Shown: piece by piece, positions 44,761 to 53,856 of the stretch
Position numbering within the stretch: position 1 is the first letter of the stretch
How the letters are laid out: the number at the start of each line of letters is the position of its first letter
Source of the DNA: WTXA01 sp964415195
Lineage (GTDB): Bacteria > Bacillota > TC1
NCBI GenBank assembly: GCA_964415195.1
Contig: CAYPYD010000003.1
Location: forward strand, 110,035 to 174,034
DNA length: 64,000 nucleotides
Direction of reading: 5' to 3'
Position numbers and translations under genes: made by a program
Notes under the pieces: model-generated
Seen by the model: only the letters and a program-made list of their open reading frames with translations
Told to the model about the DNA's origin: nothing
The model's database searches: none

Positions 44761-45414
44761 ATGAGTAGCAACGATAGTACTAATAAAAAAGAATATTTCT
44801 TTAAGAGTGTAATTTCTATTCTTAAAATAGTAATAATTGCACTTATGATTAATATAATTATAAAAGCGTTCTTAGTTCGTACTTACACAGTAGATTCCTC
44901 ATCAATGGAAACTACACTTATGGTAAATGATAAAGTTATTACTGAAGTTGTTACAAAATTTTTTATTAAACCTAAAAGAGGTGACATAATCGTCTTTGTT
45001 TATCCAGAGACTGATGTTGCCAACTCAAAACAAACTCTAAGAAGAAATCCGATTGATTACGCACAATATGTTTTCAAGTTTCTTCAAAAAGGTCAATTAC
45101 CAGTGGATGATGAAATTGAATATGTTAAACGTGTAATCGGTTTACCTGGAGACACGATTAATATTAAAAACAACACCGTTTTTGTAAATGATGTTGCAAT
45201 TGATGAACCATATCTTAACGATAATGTTTTTACCAATAATAGTGGTTCTATATTATCATTTCCATTTAAAGTTCCTGAAGGACAATATTTTGTAATGGGT
45301 GATAATAGAGAAAATAGTGCTGATTCAAGACAATGGGGTACTGTCCCTGAGGAAAATATAATTGGTAAATCTATATTGATCTACTATCCATTTTCACATA
45401 TGGACAGACTATAA
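44761..45414 (+). CDS. lepB: Signal peptidase I
   Basis: Membrane serine protease removing secretory signal peptides. One transmembrane helix at about 17-40 (ISILKIVIIALMINIIIKAF). Catalytic Ser in VDSSSMETTL near 51; catalytic Lys in YVKRVIGLPGD near 123; box E GDNRENSADSRQWG. 217 aa. ATG 44761 is preferred to TTG 44755 because the AGGAG abuts the latter. The following gene's ATG overlaps the stop. Its substrates here would include the LPXTG protein at 60 kb. Confidence 0.95.
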   Translation: MSSNDSTNKKEYFFKSVISILKIVIIALMINIIIKAFLVRTYTVDSSSMETTLMVNDKVITEVVTKFFIKPKRGDIIVFVYPETDVANSKQTLRRNPIDYAQYVFKFLQKGQLPVDDEIEYVKRVIGLPGDTINIKNNTVFVNDVAIDEPYLNDNVFTNNSGSILSFPFKVPEGQYFVMGDNRENSADSRQWGTVPEENIIGKSILIYYPFSHMDRL

Positions 45415-46241
45415 TGTTTAAGGTGCAATGGTATCCTGGTCATATGACAAGGGCAAAAAGAAAAATTGAAGACATTATCAAAACTATTGATATTATAATT
45501 GAGTTAAGGGATGCAAGAATTCCAATGAGTTCCGGCAACCCTGATATTAGTAAGATGGCTTTGGGTAAAGGTCATCTTATTATATTGACTAAACCAGATT
45601 TAGCTGATAAACACATAACAGAACAATGGATTGATTTATATAAAGAAAAAGACATAAATATGATTACTATTAAAGGTATAGATACCCAAGATGTAAAAAA
45701 AATCATTAAACATCTTGAAATCCTAGCTGAAAAAGTCTTCGAAAAAAGAAGAAAAAAAGGATTATTGGACAGACCAGTTAGATGTATGGTTCTGGGCGTT
45801 TCAAATGTAGGTAAATCATCTCTTATCAATTCATTAGCTTTAAAAAAAGTTGCTGTAACAGGCAATAAACCAGGAGTTACTAAAGGCAACCAATGGGTTA
45901 GAATAAGTAAAAAGTTAGAATTACTTGATACCCCTGGAATTCTTTGGCCAAAATTCGATGGCCTTATTGGTGTTAATCTAGCTTTGACTGGAGCTATTTC
46001 AGATAACGTTTATGATATTAAAGAAGCTGCAGTTTATTTAATCAAAGAATTAAATGAAAAAAACTATATTTCAACAGCTTTAGAACCCTTAGAGGAATTA
46101 GAGCTATTTGGAGAAAAAAGAGGAATTCTTTTAAAAGGTGGTAGCGTTGATCTTGATAAGTCAGCCTTACTATATTTAAAAGATTTTAGAAGTGGTAAAC
46201 TTGGACATATAACATTAGAATGGCCTGAAAAAAATGAATGA
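45414..46241 (+). CDS. rbgA: Ribosome biogenesis GTPase RbgA (YlqF)
   Basis: Late 50S assembly GTPase. Circularly permuted order: G4 TKPD near 59 comes before G1 GVSNVGKSSLINS near 124 and G3 DTPGILWPKF. The N-terminal QWYPGHMTRAKRKI is the RbgA hallmark. 275 aa. It overlaps rnhB by 8 bases. Confidence 0.95.
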   Translation: MFKVQWYPGHMTRAKRKIEDIIKTIDIIIELRDARIPMSSGNPDISKMALGKGHLIILTKPDLADKHITEQWIDLYKEKDINMITIKGIDTQDVKKIIKHLEILAEKVFEKRRKKGLLDRPVRCMVLGVSNVGKSSLINSLALKKVAVTGNKPGVTKGNQWVRISKKLELLDTPGILWPKFDGLIGVNLALTGAISDNVYDIKEAAVYLIKELNEKNYISTALEPLEELELFGEKRGILLKGGSVDLDKSALLYLKDFRSGKLGHITLEWPEKNE

Positions 46242-46878
46242 AGTAAATTCAATTATAAAAAATGATAAAGAAATAATAAGACTACTTGATTATTTTTCTA
46301 ATGAAGCCGAGTATAAGAAAAAATATAAGATTATTGTCGGTGTCGATGAAGTAGGTCGTGGACCATTAGCTGGACCGGTTTATGCAGCATGTGTTTGCTT
46401 GAAGTACAATTTTGATTTAATTAATTTAAACGATTCCAAAAAACTTACTGAAGATAAAAGGAATATTTTAGAAAATATAATTAAAGAAAATTCATATTTT
46501 TATACTTATGGATACGCTTCTGTTGAAGAGATAGATAAATACAATATACTAAATGCTACTATGCTTGCTATGAAAAGAGCAGTCGATAAATGTAGTATCA
46601 GACCAGATTTAGTTCTAGTCGATGGTAACAAATTACCAGATTGGGATTATGAATGCGTTTGTGTCATTAAGGGAGATCAAAAATTTCCTTCAATAGCCGC
46701 TGCTTCCATATTAGCAAAGACAAAAAGAGATAAAATTATGAATATTATTCAAACGATAGATAATAAATTCAATTATTCCAAACATAAGGGTTATGGTACT
46801 AAGGAACACTATGAGGAATTAAAGTTAAATGGTCCGAGTATACTACACAGAAGGACATTTTTAAAGGATTATAAATAA
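46234..46878 (+). CDS. rnhB: Ribonuclease HII
   Basis: Removes ribonucleotides from DNA. VGVDEVGRGPLAGPVYAACV carries the first Asp-Glu pair near 36-37, LNDSKKLTEDKR follows, then the further acidic residue in LVLVDGNKLPDW. KGDQKFPSIAAASILAKTKRD is conserved. 214 aa. The stop shares a base with the next ATG. Confidence 0.95.
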   Translation: MNEVNSIIKNDKEIIRLLDYFSNEAEYKKKYKIIVGVDEVGRGPLAGPVYAACVCLKYNFDLINLNDSKKLTEDKRNILENIIKENSYFYTYGYASVEEIDKYNILNATMLAMKRAVDKCSIRPDLVLVDGNKLPDWDYECVCVIKGDQKFPSIAAASILAKTKRDKIMNIIQTIDNKFNYSKHKGYGTKEHYEELKLNGPSILHRRTFLKDYK

Positions 46879-47615
46879 TGAGAATACAAAAATACTTATC
46901 TGCTGCAGGATTTTGTTCCCGTAGAAAGGCAGAAGAGCTTATAAAGGAAAATCGCGTTAAAATCAATAATCTTCCTGCTAGTATAGGTGATGTTATTGAT
47001 GAAAAAAATGACAAGATTTTTGTTGACGGAAAACCAATTAAAAACACTGCTAAACAAATTTATCTACTCCTGTATAAGCCTAAAGGTTATGTTAGCACTT
47101 CAAGTGATCCAGAAGGTAGAAAAACAGTATTGGATTTAGTAAGTGATATTAAAGAAAGAGTTTACCCTGTTGGAAGACTAGATTATGATACAGAAGGCTT
47201 AATAATCATGACAAATGATGGTGAATTCACAAATATCCTGACTCATCCTAGTCATTTAGTAGAAAAAGTCTATAAAGCTAAATGTACTGGTAATATAACC
47301 AAAGAAAAACTGAATCAATTACAAGATGGTATAGTTATAGATGATGAATATATGACTGGTAAGGCTAATATATATTATGTTCAAAATTTTAAGGATTATT
47401 TTGAAATTGAAATCGGTATTAAAGAAGGTAGAAACAGACAAATACGGAAAATGTTTGCTGAATTAAAAAATCCTGTTTTAACATTGAAAAGAATTAAAAT
47501 TGGTTTTTTATCAATTGATAAATTAAAAAGAGGAAAATATAGGTCTCTTACCAAAAAAGAGATAGAAAAACTAAAGAAATTAGAAGTAAATAAGGAAAAT
47601 GGTATTATTTTATGA
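46878..47615 (+). CDS. RsuA/RluB-family rRNA pseudouridine synthase
   Basis: Makes pseudouridine in rRNA, most probably 23S U2605-type (RluB) by similarity to the Firmicute enzyme. The S4 domain is at about 1-60 (RIQKYLSAAGFCSRRKAEELI). The catalytic-Asp block VGRLDYDTEGLIIMTNDGE is near 94-112, and EGRNRQIRKMFAE follows. 245 aa. It overlaps rnhB by one base. In sporulating relatives this gene often follows scpB/dacF; here it sits in the rnhB run. Confidence 0.9.
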   Translation: MRIQKYLSAAGFCSRRKAEELIKENRVKINNLPASIGDVIDEKNDKIFVDGKPIKNTAKQIYLLLYKPKGYVSTSSDPEGRKTVLDLVSDIKERVYPVGRLDYDTEGLIIMTNDGEFTNILTHPSHLVEKVYKAKCTGNITKEKLNQLQDGIVIDDEYMTGKANIYYVQNFKDYFEIEIGIKEGRNRQIRKMFAELKNPVLTLKRIKIGFLSIDKLKRGKYRSLTKKEIEKLKKLEVNKENGIIL

Positions 47616-47651
47616 TAAAATTAAATAGATATGAAAATTGGAGGGTGTATT

Positions 47652-48653
47652 ATGGTTAAAATGTATTATGATAACGATGCTGATTTGAGTTTGATCAAAG
47701 ACAGAAAAATAGCTATACTAGGCTATGGTAGTCAAGGTCATGCTCATGCATTAAACTTAAAAGAAAGCGGAGTTGATGTAACTGTCGGCTTAAGAAAAGA
47801 TAGTAAAAGATGGCAAGAAGCTATGGACGATGGTCTTAAAGTTGCTACAGTAGATGAAGCATGTGCTTATGCAGATGTGATTATGTTACTATTACCAGAT
47901 GAAAGACAAAAAGATATTTATGACAATGAAATTGCTAAACACATTACAGCTGGAAAAGCTTTAGTGTTTGCTCATGGTTTTAATATTCATTATGATCTGA
48001 TTGTACCACCTAGCGATGTAGATGTATTCTTAGTTGCTCCAAAGAGCCCAGGACATCTAGTTAGAAGAACTTATGCTCAAGGTGGAGGAGTTCCTGGATT
48101 AGTTGCAATACATCAAGATGCAACTGGAAATGCTAAAGCATTGGGACTTTCATATGCTAAAGGTATTGGTTGCACAAGAGCTGGTGTAATTGAAACTTCA
48201 TTTAAAGAAGAAACAGAAACAGACTTATTTGGTGAACAAGCCGTTTTATGTGGCGGAGCTGCAGCATTAGTTAAAGCAGGATTTGAAACATTGACTGAAG
48301 CAGGATATGCACCTGAAATGGCATATTTTGAATGTCTACATGAATTAAAGCTTATCGTTGACCTAATGTATGAAGGTGGCATCAGTAACATGAGATATTC
48401 AGTTAGTGATACTGCTGAATATGGAGACTTAACCAGAGGACCTAGAGTAGTTAATTCTGAAACAAAAAAAGAAATGAAGAAAATTCTTGAAGAAATTCAA
48501 TCTGGACAGTTTGCCAGAGAATGGATTGAAGAAAATAAAGCAGGAAGACCTAATTTTAATGCTTTATATGAAAAAGATAGAGATCACCTAATTGAAACAA
48601 CTGGTGAGAAATTAAGAGCTATGATGCCTTGGATTGGTAAAAAAGCAAAATAA
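47652..48653 (+). CDS. ilvC: Ketol-acid reductoisomerase
   Basis: NADPH-dependent isomeroreductase in valine, leucine and isoleucine synthesis. KIAILGYGSQGHAHALNLKESG (Rossmann loop, read in two parts), LLPDERQ, APKSPGHLVRRTY, and the metal-binding ETETDLFGEQAVLCGG and ECLHELKLIVDLMYEGG. 333 aa, short class I enzyme. ATG 47652 is chosen with GGAGGG 8-10 bases upstream. No other ilv genes flank it. leuA lies 8.5 kb away. Confidence 0.95.
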   Translation: MVKMYYDNDADLSLIKDRKIAILGYGSQGHAHALNLKESGVDVTVGLRKDSKRWQEAMDDGLKVATVDEACAYADVIMLLLPDERQKDIYDNEIAKHITAGKALVFAHGFNIHYDLIVPPSDVDVFLVAPKSPGHLVRRTYAQGGGVPGLVAIHQDATGNAKALGLSYAKGIGCTRAGVIETSFKEETETDLFGEQAVLCGGAAALVKAGFETLTEAGYAPEMAYFECLHELKLIVDLMYEGGISNMRYSVSDTAEYGDLTRGPRVVNSETKKEMKKILEEIQSGQFAREWIEENKAGRPNFNALYEKDRDHLIETTGEKLRAMMPWIGKKAK

Positions 48654-48668
48654 ACTAAATATTTAAAA

Positions 48669-48696
48669 TAAGGAGAAAGCTATGTCTTTCTCCTTA
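48669..48696 (+). promoter_or_regulatory. Perfect 11-bp hairpin between ilvC and cmk
   Basis: TAAGGAGAAAG / CTTTCTCCTTA with a 6-base loop CTATGT. The left arm is itself a good ribosome site and the loop contains an ATG that opens an in-frame 10-codon N-terminal extension of cmk. There is no T-tract after it, so it is not a classical terminator. It may be a processing or stabilising stem for ilvC mRNA, or a masked alternative start for cmk. Confidence 0.6.
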
Positions 48697-48711
48697 ACTA
48701 TAGGAGAAGAT

Positions 48712-49362
48712 ATGAAAATAGCAATTGATGGTCCAGCGGGATCAGGTAAAAGTACAATAGCCAAGTTGCTAAGTAAAAAACTTAATTATGAATATATTGA
48801 TACAGGAGCACTTTATAGAGCAATTACCTATATAATTGAAATAGAAGAAATAGAAAATAATAATAGAGAAAAAATATCAGATATTATCAAGAACACAAAT
48901 TTTAGATTTCATGGAAATAAATTATATATTAATGATACTTCAATAGAAAATGAAATAAGAAAAAATACAATATCGCAAAAGGTTTCGGAAGTTGCAGCAC
49001 TACCATTTATCAGAGATTTATTGAATTCTATCATTAGAAAGATAGTAGATATGTCTGATAATATAATTCTAGATGGCAGAGATATTGGTACTGTTGTTTT
49101 GCCTGAAGCTGAACTTAAGATATATCTTGATGCCTCTCCAAAAATTAGAGCAAAAAGAAGGTATTTAGAATTACTTGATAAAAATGAAAGTATAAGTTTA
49201 AAGGAACTGGAAGAAGAAATTATTAAAAGGGACTACTTAGACTCGAATAGGGAAGTAGCACCACTGAAAAAAGCTGAAGATGCTATAGTTATTGTCACAG
49301 ATGACTTAAATATTCAACAAGTTGTTGATAAAATTTACAATTTATTAAATAAGGATTTATAA
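48712..49362 (+). CDS. cmk: Cytidylate kinase
   Basis: Phosphorylates CMP and dCMP. P-loop IDGPAGSGKSTIAKLL at the N-terminus, YIDTGALYRAIT near 30, LDGRDIGTVVLPEAELKIYLDA near 128 (two parts). 216 aa from ATG 48712, which has TAGGAG upstream. An in-frame ATG 30 bases earlier lies in a hairpin loop and would add ten residues. cmk followed by ispH-rpsA is a usual clostridial order. Confidence 0.94.
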   Translation: MKIAIDGPAGSGKSTIAKLLSKKLNYEYIDTGALYRAITYIIEIEEIENNNREKISDIIKNTNFRFHGNKLYINDTSIENEIRKNTISQKVSEVAALPFIRDLLNSIIRKIVDMSDNIILDGRDIGTVVLPEAELKIYLDASPKIRAKRRYLELLDKNESISLKELEEEIIKRDYLDSNREVAPLKKAEDAIVIVTDDLNIQQVVDKIYNLLNKDL

Positions 49363-49397
49363 ATTGATAGAATCTTGGTATAATATTAGGAGTGAAC

Positions 49398-51410
49398 ATG
49401 GAAATAATACTTGCACCTAATGCTGGCTTTTGTTATGGGGTTAAAAATGCCTTGCAAAAAGCAGAAGAGCTTAAAACTGATAAGACTATATATACATTTG
49501 GAGAATTAATTCATAATCAACAGGAAATAGACAGATTGAAAGCAAAGAATATTTTTCCTGTAGATATTATTGACGATTTAAATGAAAATGATTATTTGGT
49601 CATTAGATCTCATGGAGTAGGTAAATCCTTCTACGAAAAATATGGAAGCAGAGAAAACTTAATCGATGCTACTTGCCCAAGCGTAAAGGTCGCTCATGTT
49701 TTAGCCCAAAAATATATGAAACTTGGATATCAAGTTTTAGTGTTTGGTGATAAAGATCATCCTGAAGTTTTAGGAATACTAGATTGGGGTGGAAGAAATA
49801 GCAGGGCTATCTTTAAAAAAGAGGATTTAGATGACATAGATTATGAGATTCCAATATTTTTATTATCTCAAACTACCCAATCAGTAGATAAATTTAACGA
49901 AATAAAAGATTTATTAGAAAAGAAAGCTAAAGAATTAGTGGTTAAGAATACAATTTGTGCAGCTACTAGAAACAGACAACTTGAAGTTGTGGAATTAGCA
50001 AAATCTGTTGATGTTATATTTGTCATTGGCGGGAAGCAAAGTTCTAATTCAAATAAATTGTATAATATTGCCAAGAACTACAATGAGAGGGCATATTTTA
50101 TAGAGACTTACCGAGATCTAAATCCCAAATGGTATCTTGGTTATAATAAAGTAGGTATTACAGCAGGGGCTTCAACGCCTAGCTGGATAATAGAGGAGGT
50201 CATTAACAAAATGATGAGTGAAGATAAAATGGAAAAAGAACAGACTATGGAAGAACTATTGCTTGAAATGGACAATGATGTTCAACCTGGTGATGTTGTG
50301 GAAGGCATTGTAATCCAAATCGACAAGGAGAATATTGTTGTTAATATTGGTATGAAAGCTGAAGGAATACTACCTATTGAAGAATATGCAGAAGGAACAC
50401 TTCCAAATGTTGGTGATAAGATTACTGCAGTATTATTACAAAAATCAAATTCTGTAGGTTTGCCTGTATTATCAAAAAGAAAATTATTAGATAGAAAAAA
50501 TAGAGAAGCTCAAAGAGAAGCTATGAAAACTCTTCCTACCAAGTTTGAGAATAAAGAAGAATTTGAAGGATTGGTAACAAGTGTGGCTAAGTCAGGTTTA
50601 ATTGTAAAAATTGATGATGTTGAAGGATTTCTACCAGCATCACAACTTCTACTTAATGGTTATGCCAAGAATCTAGATAAATATCTAGGCAAAAAGGTCC
50701 GCGTTAGAATAATCGACTTAGATTTAAAAAAACGTTTACCTAAAATTGTTCTATCTCAAAAAGTTATTCTTTCAGAAGAGAGAGAAGCAAGTGCTAAAGA
50801 TTTCTGGGACACAATAGAAGTAGGCAAAGTAGTAACAGGAGAAGTTAAGATGCTAGCTGATTTTGGAGCTTTTATTAACTTAGGATATTTAGATGGTCTT
50901 CTACACGTATCAGAATTATCTTGGAACAGAAGAGATAATTTAAAAAGCATGTTAGCTGTAGGTGACAAGATAAATGTTAAAATTATAGGAATTGATAAAG
51001 AGAAAAATAAGATTAGTCTTAGTCTAAAAGCTTTAGAAGAAGATCCTTGGCAAACATTCTTGAAAAGCCATAAAGCTGGCCATATAATCAAGGGTAAAGT
51101 GACAAGTGTTGTTGACTATGGTGCATTTATAAATATTGGTACTATGGTTGAAGGCTTATTACACATTTCTGAAATTGCACATGAAAAAGTGGAAAAAGTA
51201 AGTGATGTTTTAAAAGTTGGAGATGAAGTGGAAGTAGAAATTTTAGAAATTGATGAAGTCAATAAAAAAGTTTCACTATCAAAAAAATCACTTGAACTTC
51301 AAGTAAAAAAAACTGAACCAATAGTAGCAGATAAAATGGTGTATGAAGATAATGAAGTAGGTGTTACTTTAGGCGAGATATTAAACCAAAACAATAAAAG
51401 TGAAGAATAA
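49398..51410 (+). CDS. ispH: IspH-ribosomal protein S1 fusion
   Basis: Bifunctional polypeptide of 670 aa. Residues 1-about 280 are HMBPP reductase, the last MEP-pathway enzyme. Its three cluster cysteines are in GFCYGV, DATCPSV and NTICAATRNRQ, with SHGVG and GASTPSWIIEEV. A short acidic linker follows. Residues about 300-650 hold four S1 RNA-binding repeats (beginning QPGDVVEGIV, KEEFEGLVTS, EVGKVVTGEV and KAGHIIKGKV). This fusion is known from many Clostridia. ATG 49398 is preferred because AGGAG overlaps GTG 49392. A TATAAT at 49379-49384 may be a promoter element. Confidence 0.94.
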   Translation: MEIILAPNAGFCYGVKNALQKAEELKTDKTIYTFGELIHNQQEIDRLKAKNIFPVDIIDDLNENDYLVIRSHGVGKSFYEKYGSRENLIDATCPSVKVAHVLAQKYMKLGYQVLVFGDKDHPEVLGILDWGGRNSRAIFKKEDLDDIDYEIPIFLLSQTTQSVDKFNEIKDLLEKKAKELVVKNTICAATRNRQLEVVELAKSVDVIFVIGGKQSSNSNKLYNIAKNYNERAYFIETYRDLNPKWYLGYNKVGITAGASTPSWIIEEVINKMMSEDKMEKEQTMEELLLEMDNDVQPGDVVEGIVIQIDKENIVVNIGMKAEGILPIEEYAEGTLPNVGDKITAVLLQKSNSVGLPVLSKRKLLDRKNREAQREAMKTLPTKFENKEEFEGLVTSVAKSGLIVKIDDVEGFLPASQLLLNGYAKNLDKYLGKKVRVRIIDLDLKKRLPKIVLSQKVILSEEREASAKDFWDTIEVGKVVTGEVKMLADFGAFINLGYLDGLLHVSELSWNRRDNLKSMLAVGDKINVKIIGIDKEKNKISLSLKALEEDPWQTFLKSHKAGHIIKGKVTSVVDYGAFINIGTMVEGLLHISEIAHEKVEKVSDVLKVGDEVEVEILEIDEVNKKVSLSKKSLELQVKKTEPIVADKMVYEDNEVGVTLGEILNQNNKSEE

Positions 51411-51422
51411 GAATGAATTTTG

Positions 51423-51450
51423 TGGAGGTTTAGAGAAATCTAAACCTCCA
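51423..51450 (+). terminator. Hairpin after ispH-rpsA, probable terminator
   Basis: TGGAGGTTTA / TAAACCTCCA, a perfect 10-bp stem with an 8-base loop, then TATTTATT. The T-run is imperfect, so readthrough into the fumarase genes is possible. Confidence 0.65.
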
Positions 51451-51469
51451 TATTTATTGAGGGGATAAT

Positions 51470-52312
51470 ATGAAAAACATAAAATTCGAAGACCTTGTAA
51501 AAACAATAAGAGATAGTGTTATTGAAATTAATTGTGTTCCGAGCCCTGAACAATTAAAAAAATATGATCTCGGTATAGAAAATGAAGAAAGCATATTAAG
51601 TAAACAAGTGTTATTGAGTCTGAAAGAAAATGCCTTAATAGCCAAAGATAGGATGATACCTATTTGTCAGGATACTGGAACTGCTGTATTTTTCTTAGAA
51701 TATGGAACTGATATAACAATAGAAGGCGGATTTATTTATGATGCAATTTTCGAAGGTGTACGTTTAGGTTATCAGGAAGGTTTCTTAAGAAAATCAATTG
51801 TTGAACATCCAATTAATAGGAAAAATACTGGTAATAACTTGCCACCTATTATTCATACAAAGTTGGTTGATGGAGAAACTTTAAATATGGTTATCTTAGC
51901 TAAGGGTGCGGGTAGCGAAAACATGTCATCCTTAAAAATGATGGCTCCTAGTGATGGAATTGAAGGGATTAAAAATTTCATCATTGAGACAGTTCAAAAA
52001 GCAGGGCCTAATCCATGTCCACCAATAACTGTTGGAATCGGTATAGGTAGCAATTTTGAAGGCGTAGCACTACTTTCTAAAAAAGCCTTGGTTAAAAATC
52101 TATTTGAAAATAGCGATGATGATTTAATTAGAGACCTTGAAGTAGATATTAAAATGAAATTAAATAAACTGAATATTGGGCCTCAAGGTTTCGGAGGAAA
52201 AACTAGCGTCTTTGATGTCGCTGTATTGATGGAACCTTGTCATATTGCTTCAATGCCAGTTGCTATAAATATAAATTGTCATGTGATAAGACACAAAAAA
52301 ATTGTTTTTTAG
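51470..52312 (+). CDS. Class I fumarate hydratase, alpha subunit
   Basis: Iron-sulphur hydro-lyase (fumarate/malate; the tartrate dehydratase family is close). PICQDTGTAVFFLEYG carries the first cluster Cys, GSENMSSLKMMAPSDG the second region, PCPPITVGIGIGSNFE the third. 280 aa, matching the N-terminal half of FumA. The beta subunit gene follows 8 bases on. It supports a reductive or fermentative C4 branch. Confidence 0.92.
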   Translation: MKNIKFEDLVKTIRDSVIEINCVPSPEQLKKYDLGIENEESILSKQVLLSLKENALIAKDRMIPICQDTGTAVFFLEYGTDITIEGGFIYDAIFEGVRLGYQEGFLRKSIVEHPINRKNTGNNLPPIIHTKLVDGETLNMVILAKGAGSENMSSLKMMAPSDGIEGIKNFIIETVQKAGPNPCPPITVGIGIGSNFEGVALLSKKALVKNLFENSDDDLIRDLEVDIKMKLNKLNIGPQGFGGKTSVFDVAVLMEPCHIASMPVAININCHVIRHKKIVF

Positions 52313-52320
52313 GAGAGCAC

Positions 52321-52845
52321 ATGTTATTAAGAACACCAATTGATAAAAAAGCATTGAAAAATCTAAAAGCAGGAGAAGAAATTCTAATATCTGGAATCAT
52401 TTATACTGCAAGAGATTCTGCTCATAAATTATTATTAGATTTAATTAATGAAGGGAAACCTTTACCTTTTGAAATGAAAGGAGCTATAATCTATTATGCA
52501 GGACCTGCTCCAACAAAACCTGGCGAAGTGGTGGGTTCTATCGGACCAACCACTAGTTATAGAATGGACCCATATACACCGGATATTTTAAATGAAGGTG
52601 CAGCTATACTTATAGGAAAAGGCTCAAGAAATGATCTTGTTAAGGCTGCATTATTAAAAAACAATGCTATTTATTGTGCAGCTCTGGGTGGTGCTGGTGC
52701 ATTATTAGCTTCTAAGGTAAAAAGTATTTCTATAGTAGCTTTTCCTGAATTGGGACCTGAAGCAATTTACAAATTAGAAGTTGAAGACTTTCCAGTTATT
52801 GTTGTGAATGATTTAGAAGGTAATGATATATATGAAAACCATTAA
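52321..52845 (+). CDS. Class I fumarate hydratase, beta subunit
   Basis: Partner of the alpha subunit; supplies the C-terminal substrate-binding half. TPIDKKALKNLKAGEEILISG, IYTARDSAHKLLL, YYAGPAPTKPGEVVGSIGPTT (two parts), TSYRMDPYTP and ALGGAGALLASKV are typical. ATG 52321 has AGGAG upstream and gives 174 aa. Which dicarboxylate is used cannot be settled by motif alone. Confidence 0.92.
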   Translation: MLLRTPIDKKALKNLKAGEEILISGIIYTARDSAHKLLLDLINEGKPLPFEMKGAIIYYAGPAPTKPGEVVGSIGPTTSYRMDPYTPDILNEGAAILIGKGSRNDLVKAALLKNNAIYCAALGGAGALLASKVKSISIVAFPELGPEAIYKLEVEDFPVIVVNDLEGNDIYENH

Positions 52846-52863
52846 TAGTGAAGGAGTAATATA

Positions 52864-53856
52864 ATGAAGTTAGCAGTAATTCTAGGAGGCAACTCGACTG
52901 AAAGAGAGATTTCCTTGAAAAGTGGCGAAGCCATTTATAAAAGTTTGATAAGAAATGGTTATGAGGTAGAAAAAATCGACCCTCAAAATGATAATTTATA
53001 CCTGAAATTAAAAGAAGTGAATCCTGAATCTGTTTTTATTGCCTTACACGGCCTAGGAGGAGAAGATGGATCAATTCAAGGATTTCTGGAACAATTAAGT
53101 ATTCCATATACTGGAAGTAATGTTCTAGCTAGTTCCTTGTGTATGAATAAAATTTACACACAAACTATAATGAAAGCTCATAATATACCAATACCTGAAT
53201 TCTTTACCATTAAAAAAAATAATTATAATGAAAAGGATATAGAGAATATAGTTTTAAAAATTAAAAACTCATTTGGATTTCCTGTTTTAGTTAAAGCCCC
53301 GTCACAAGGATCAACTTTGGGAATCTATTTTATTAATAAAGAAGATATATCATATGAAAGTCAGTTGAAAACAGCCTTTAATTCGGGATTTGAACTAGAG
53401 TCAGAATTGATGATTGAAAAGATGATAACACCAAGTGATGAAATAACAATTGGTATTTTAGGTAATGAGAAAGCATTCCCATTACCAACATTAGAAATAA
53501 CAACAGTATCAGGATACTATGATTTTGATTCTAAATATACCAAAGGTATGTGTGAACACATTATTCCAGCAAGATTACCTGAAGAAATAAGAAATAAGGC
53601 TAAAGAGCTGGCAGTCAAGATATATGAAATCTTAGGTTGTAGAGGATTTGCCAGAGCTGATTTCATGGTAAAAGGTGAAGAGATATTATTGATTGATATA
53701 AATACCATACCGGGATTTACAGAAATGAGCCTACTACCAGACGCTGCGGCACATATAGGAATTTCCTTTGATCAACTAACTGATCTTATTGTTAAAATGT
53801 CATTAGGAATAGAATTTCCACATGAAAAATATAAAGACTTAATTTATGAAAAATAA
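52864..53856 (+). CDS. ddl: D-alanine-D-alanine ligase
   Basis: ATP-grasp enzyme making the D-Ala-D-Ala terminus of peptidoglycan precursors. LGGNSTEREISLKSG at the N-terminus, ALHGLGGEDGSIQGFLE near 59, VKAPSQGSTLGI near 141, RADFMVKGEEILLIDINTIPGF near 260 (two parts). 330 aa. The end overlaps sfsA by 11 bases. Confidence 0.94.
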   Translation: MKLAVILGGNSTEREISLKSGEAIYKSLIRNGYEVEKIDPQNDNLYLKLKEVNPESVFIALHGLGGEDGSIQGFLEQLSIPYTGSNVLASSLCMNKIYTQTIMKAHNIPIPEFFTIKKNNYNEKDIENIVLKIKNSFGFPVLVKAPSQGSTLGIYFINKEDISYESQLKTAFNSGFELESELMIEKMITPSDEITIGILGNEKAFPLPTLEITTVSGYYDFDSKYTKGMCEHIIPARLPEEIRNKAKELAVKIYEILGCRGFARADFMVKGEEILLIDINTIPGFTEMSLLPDAAAHIGISFDQLTDLIVKMSLGIEFPHEKYKDLIYEK

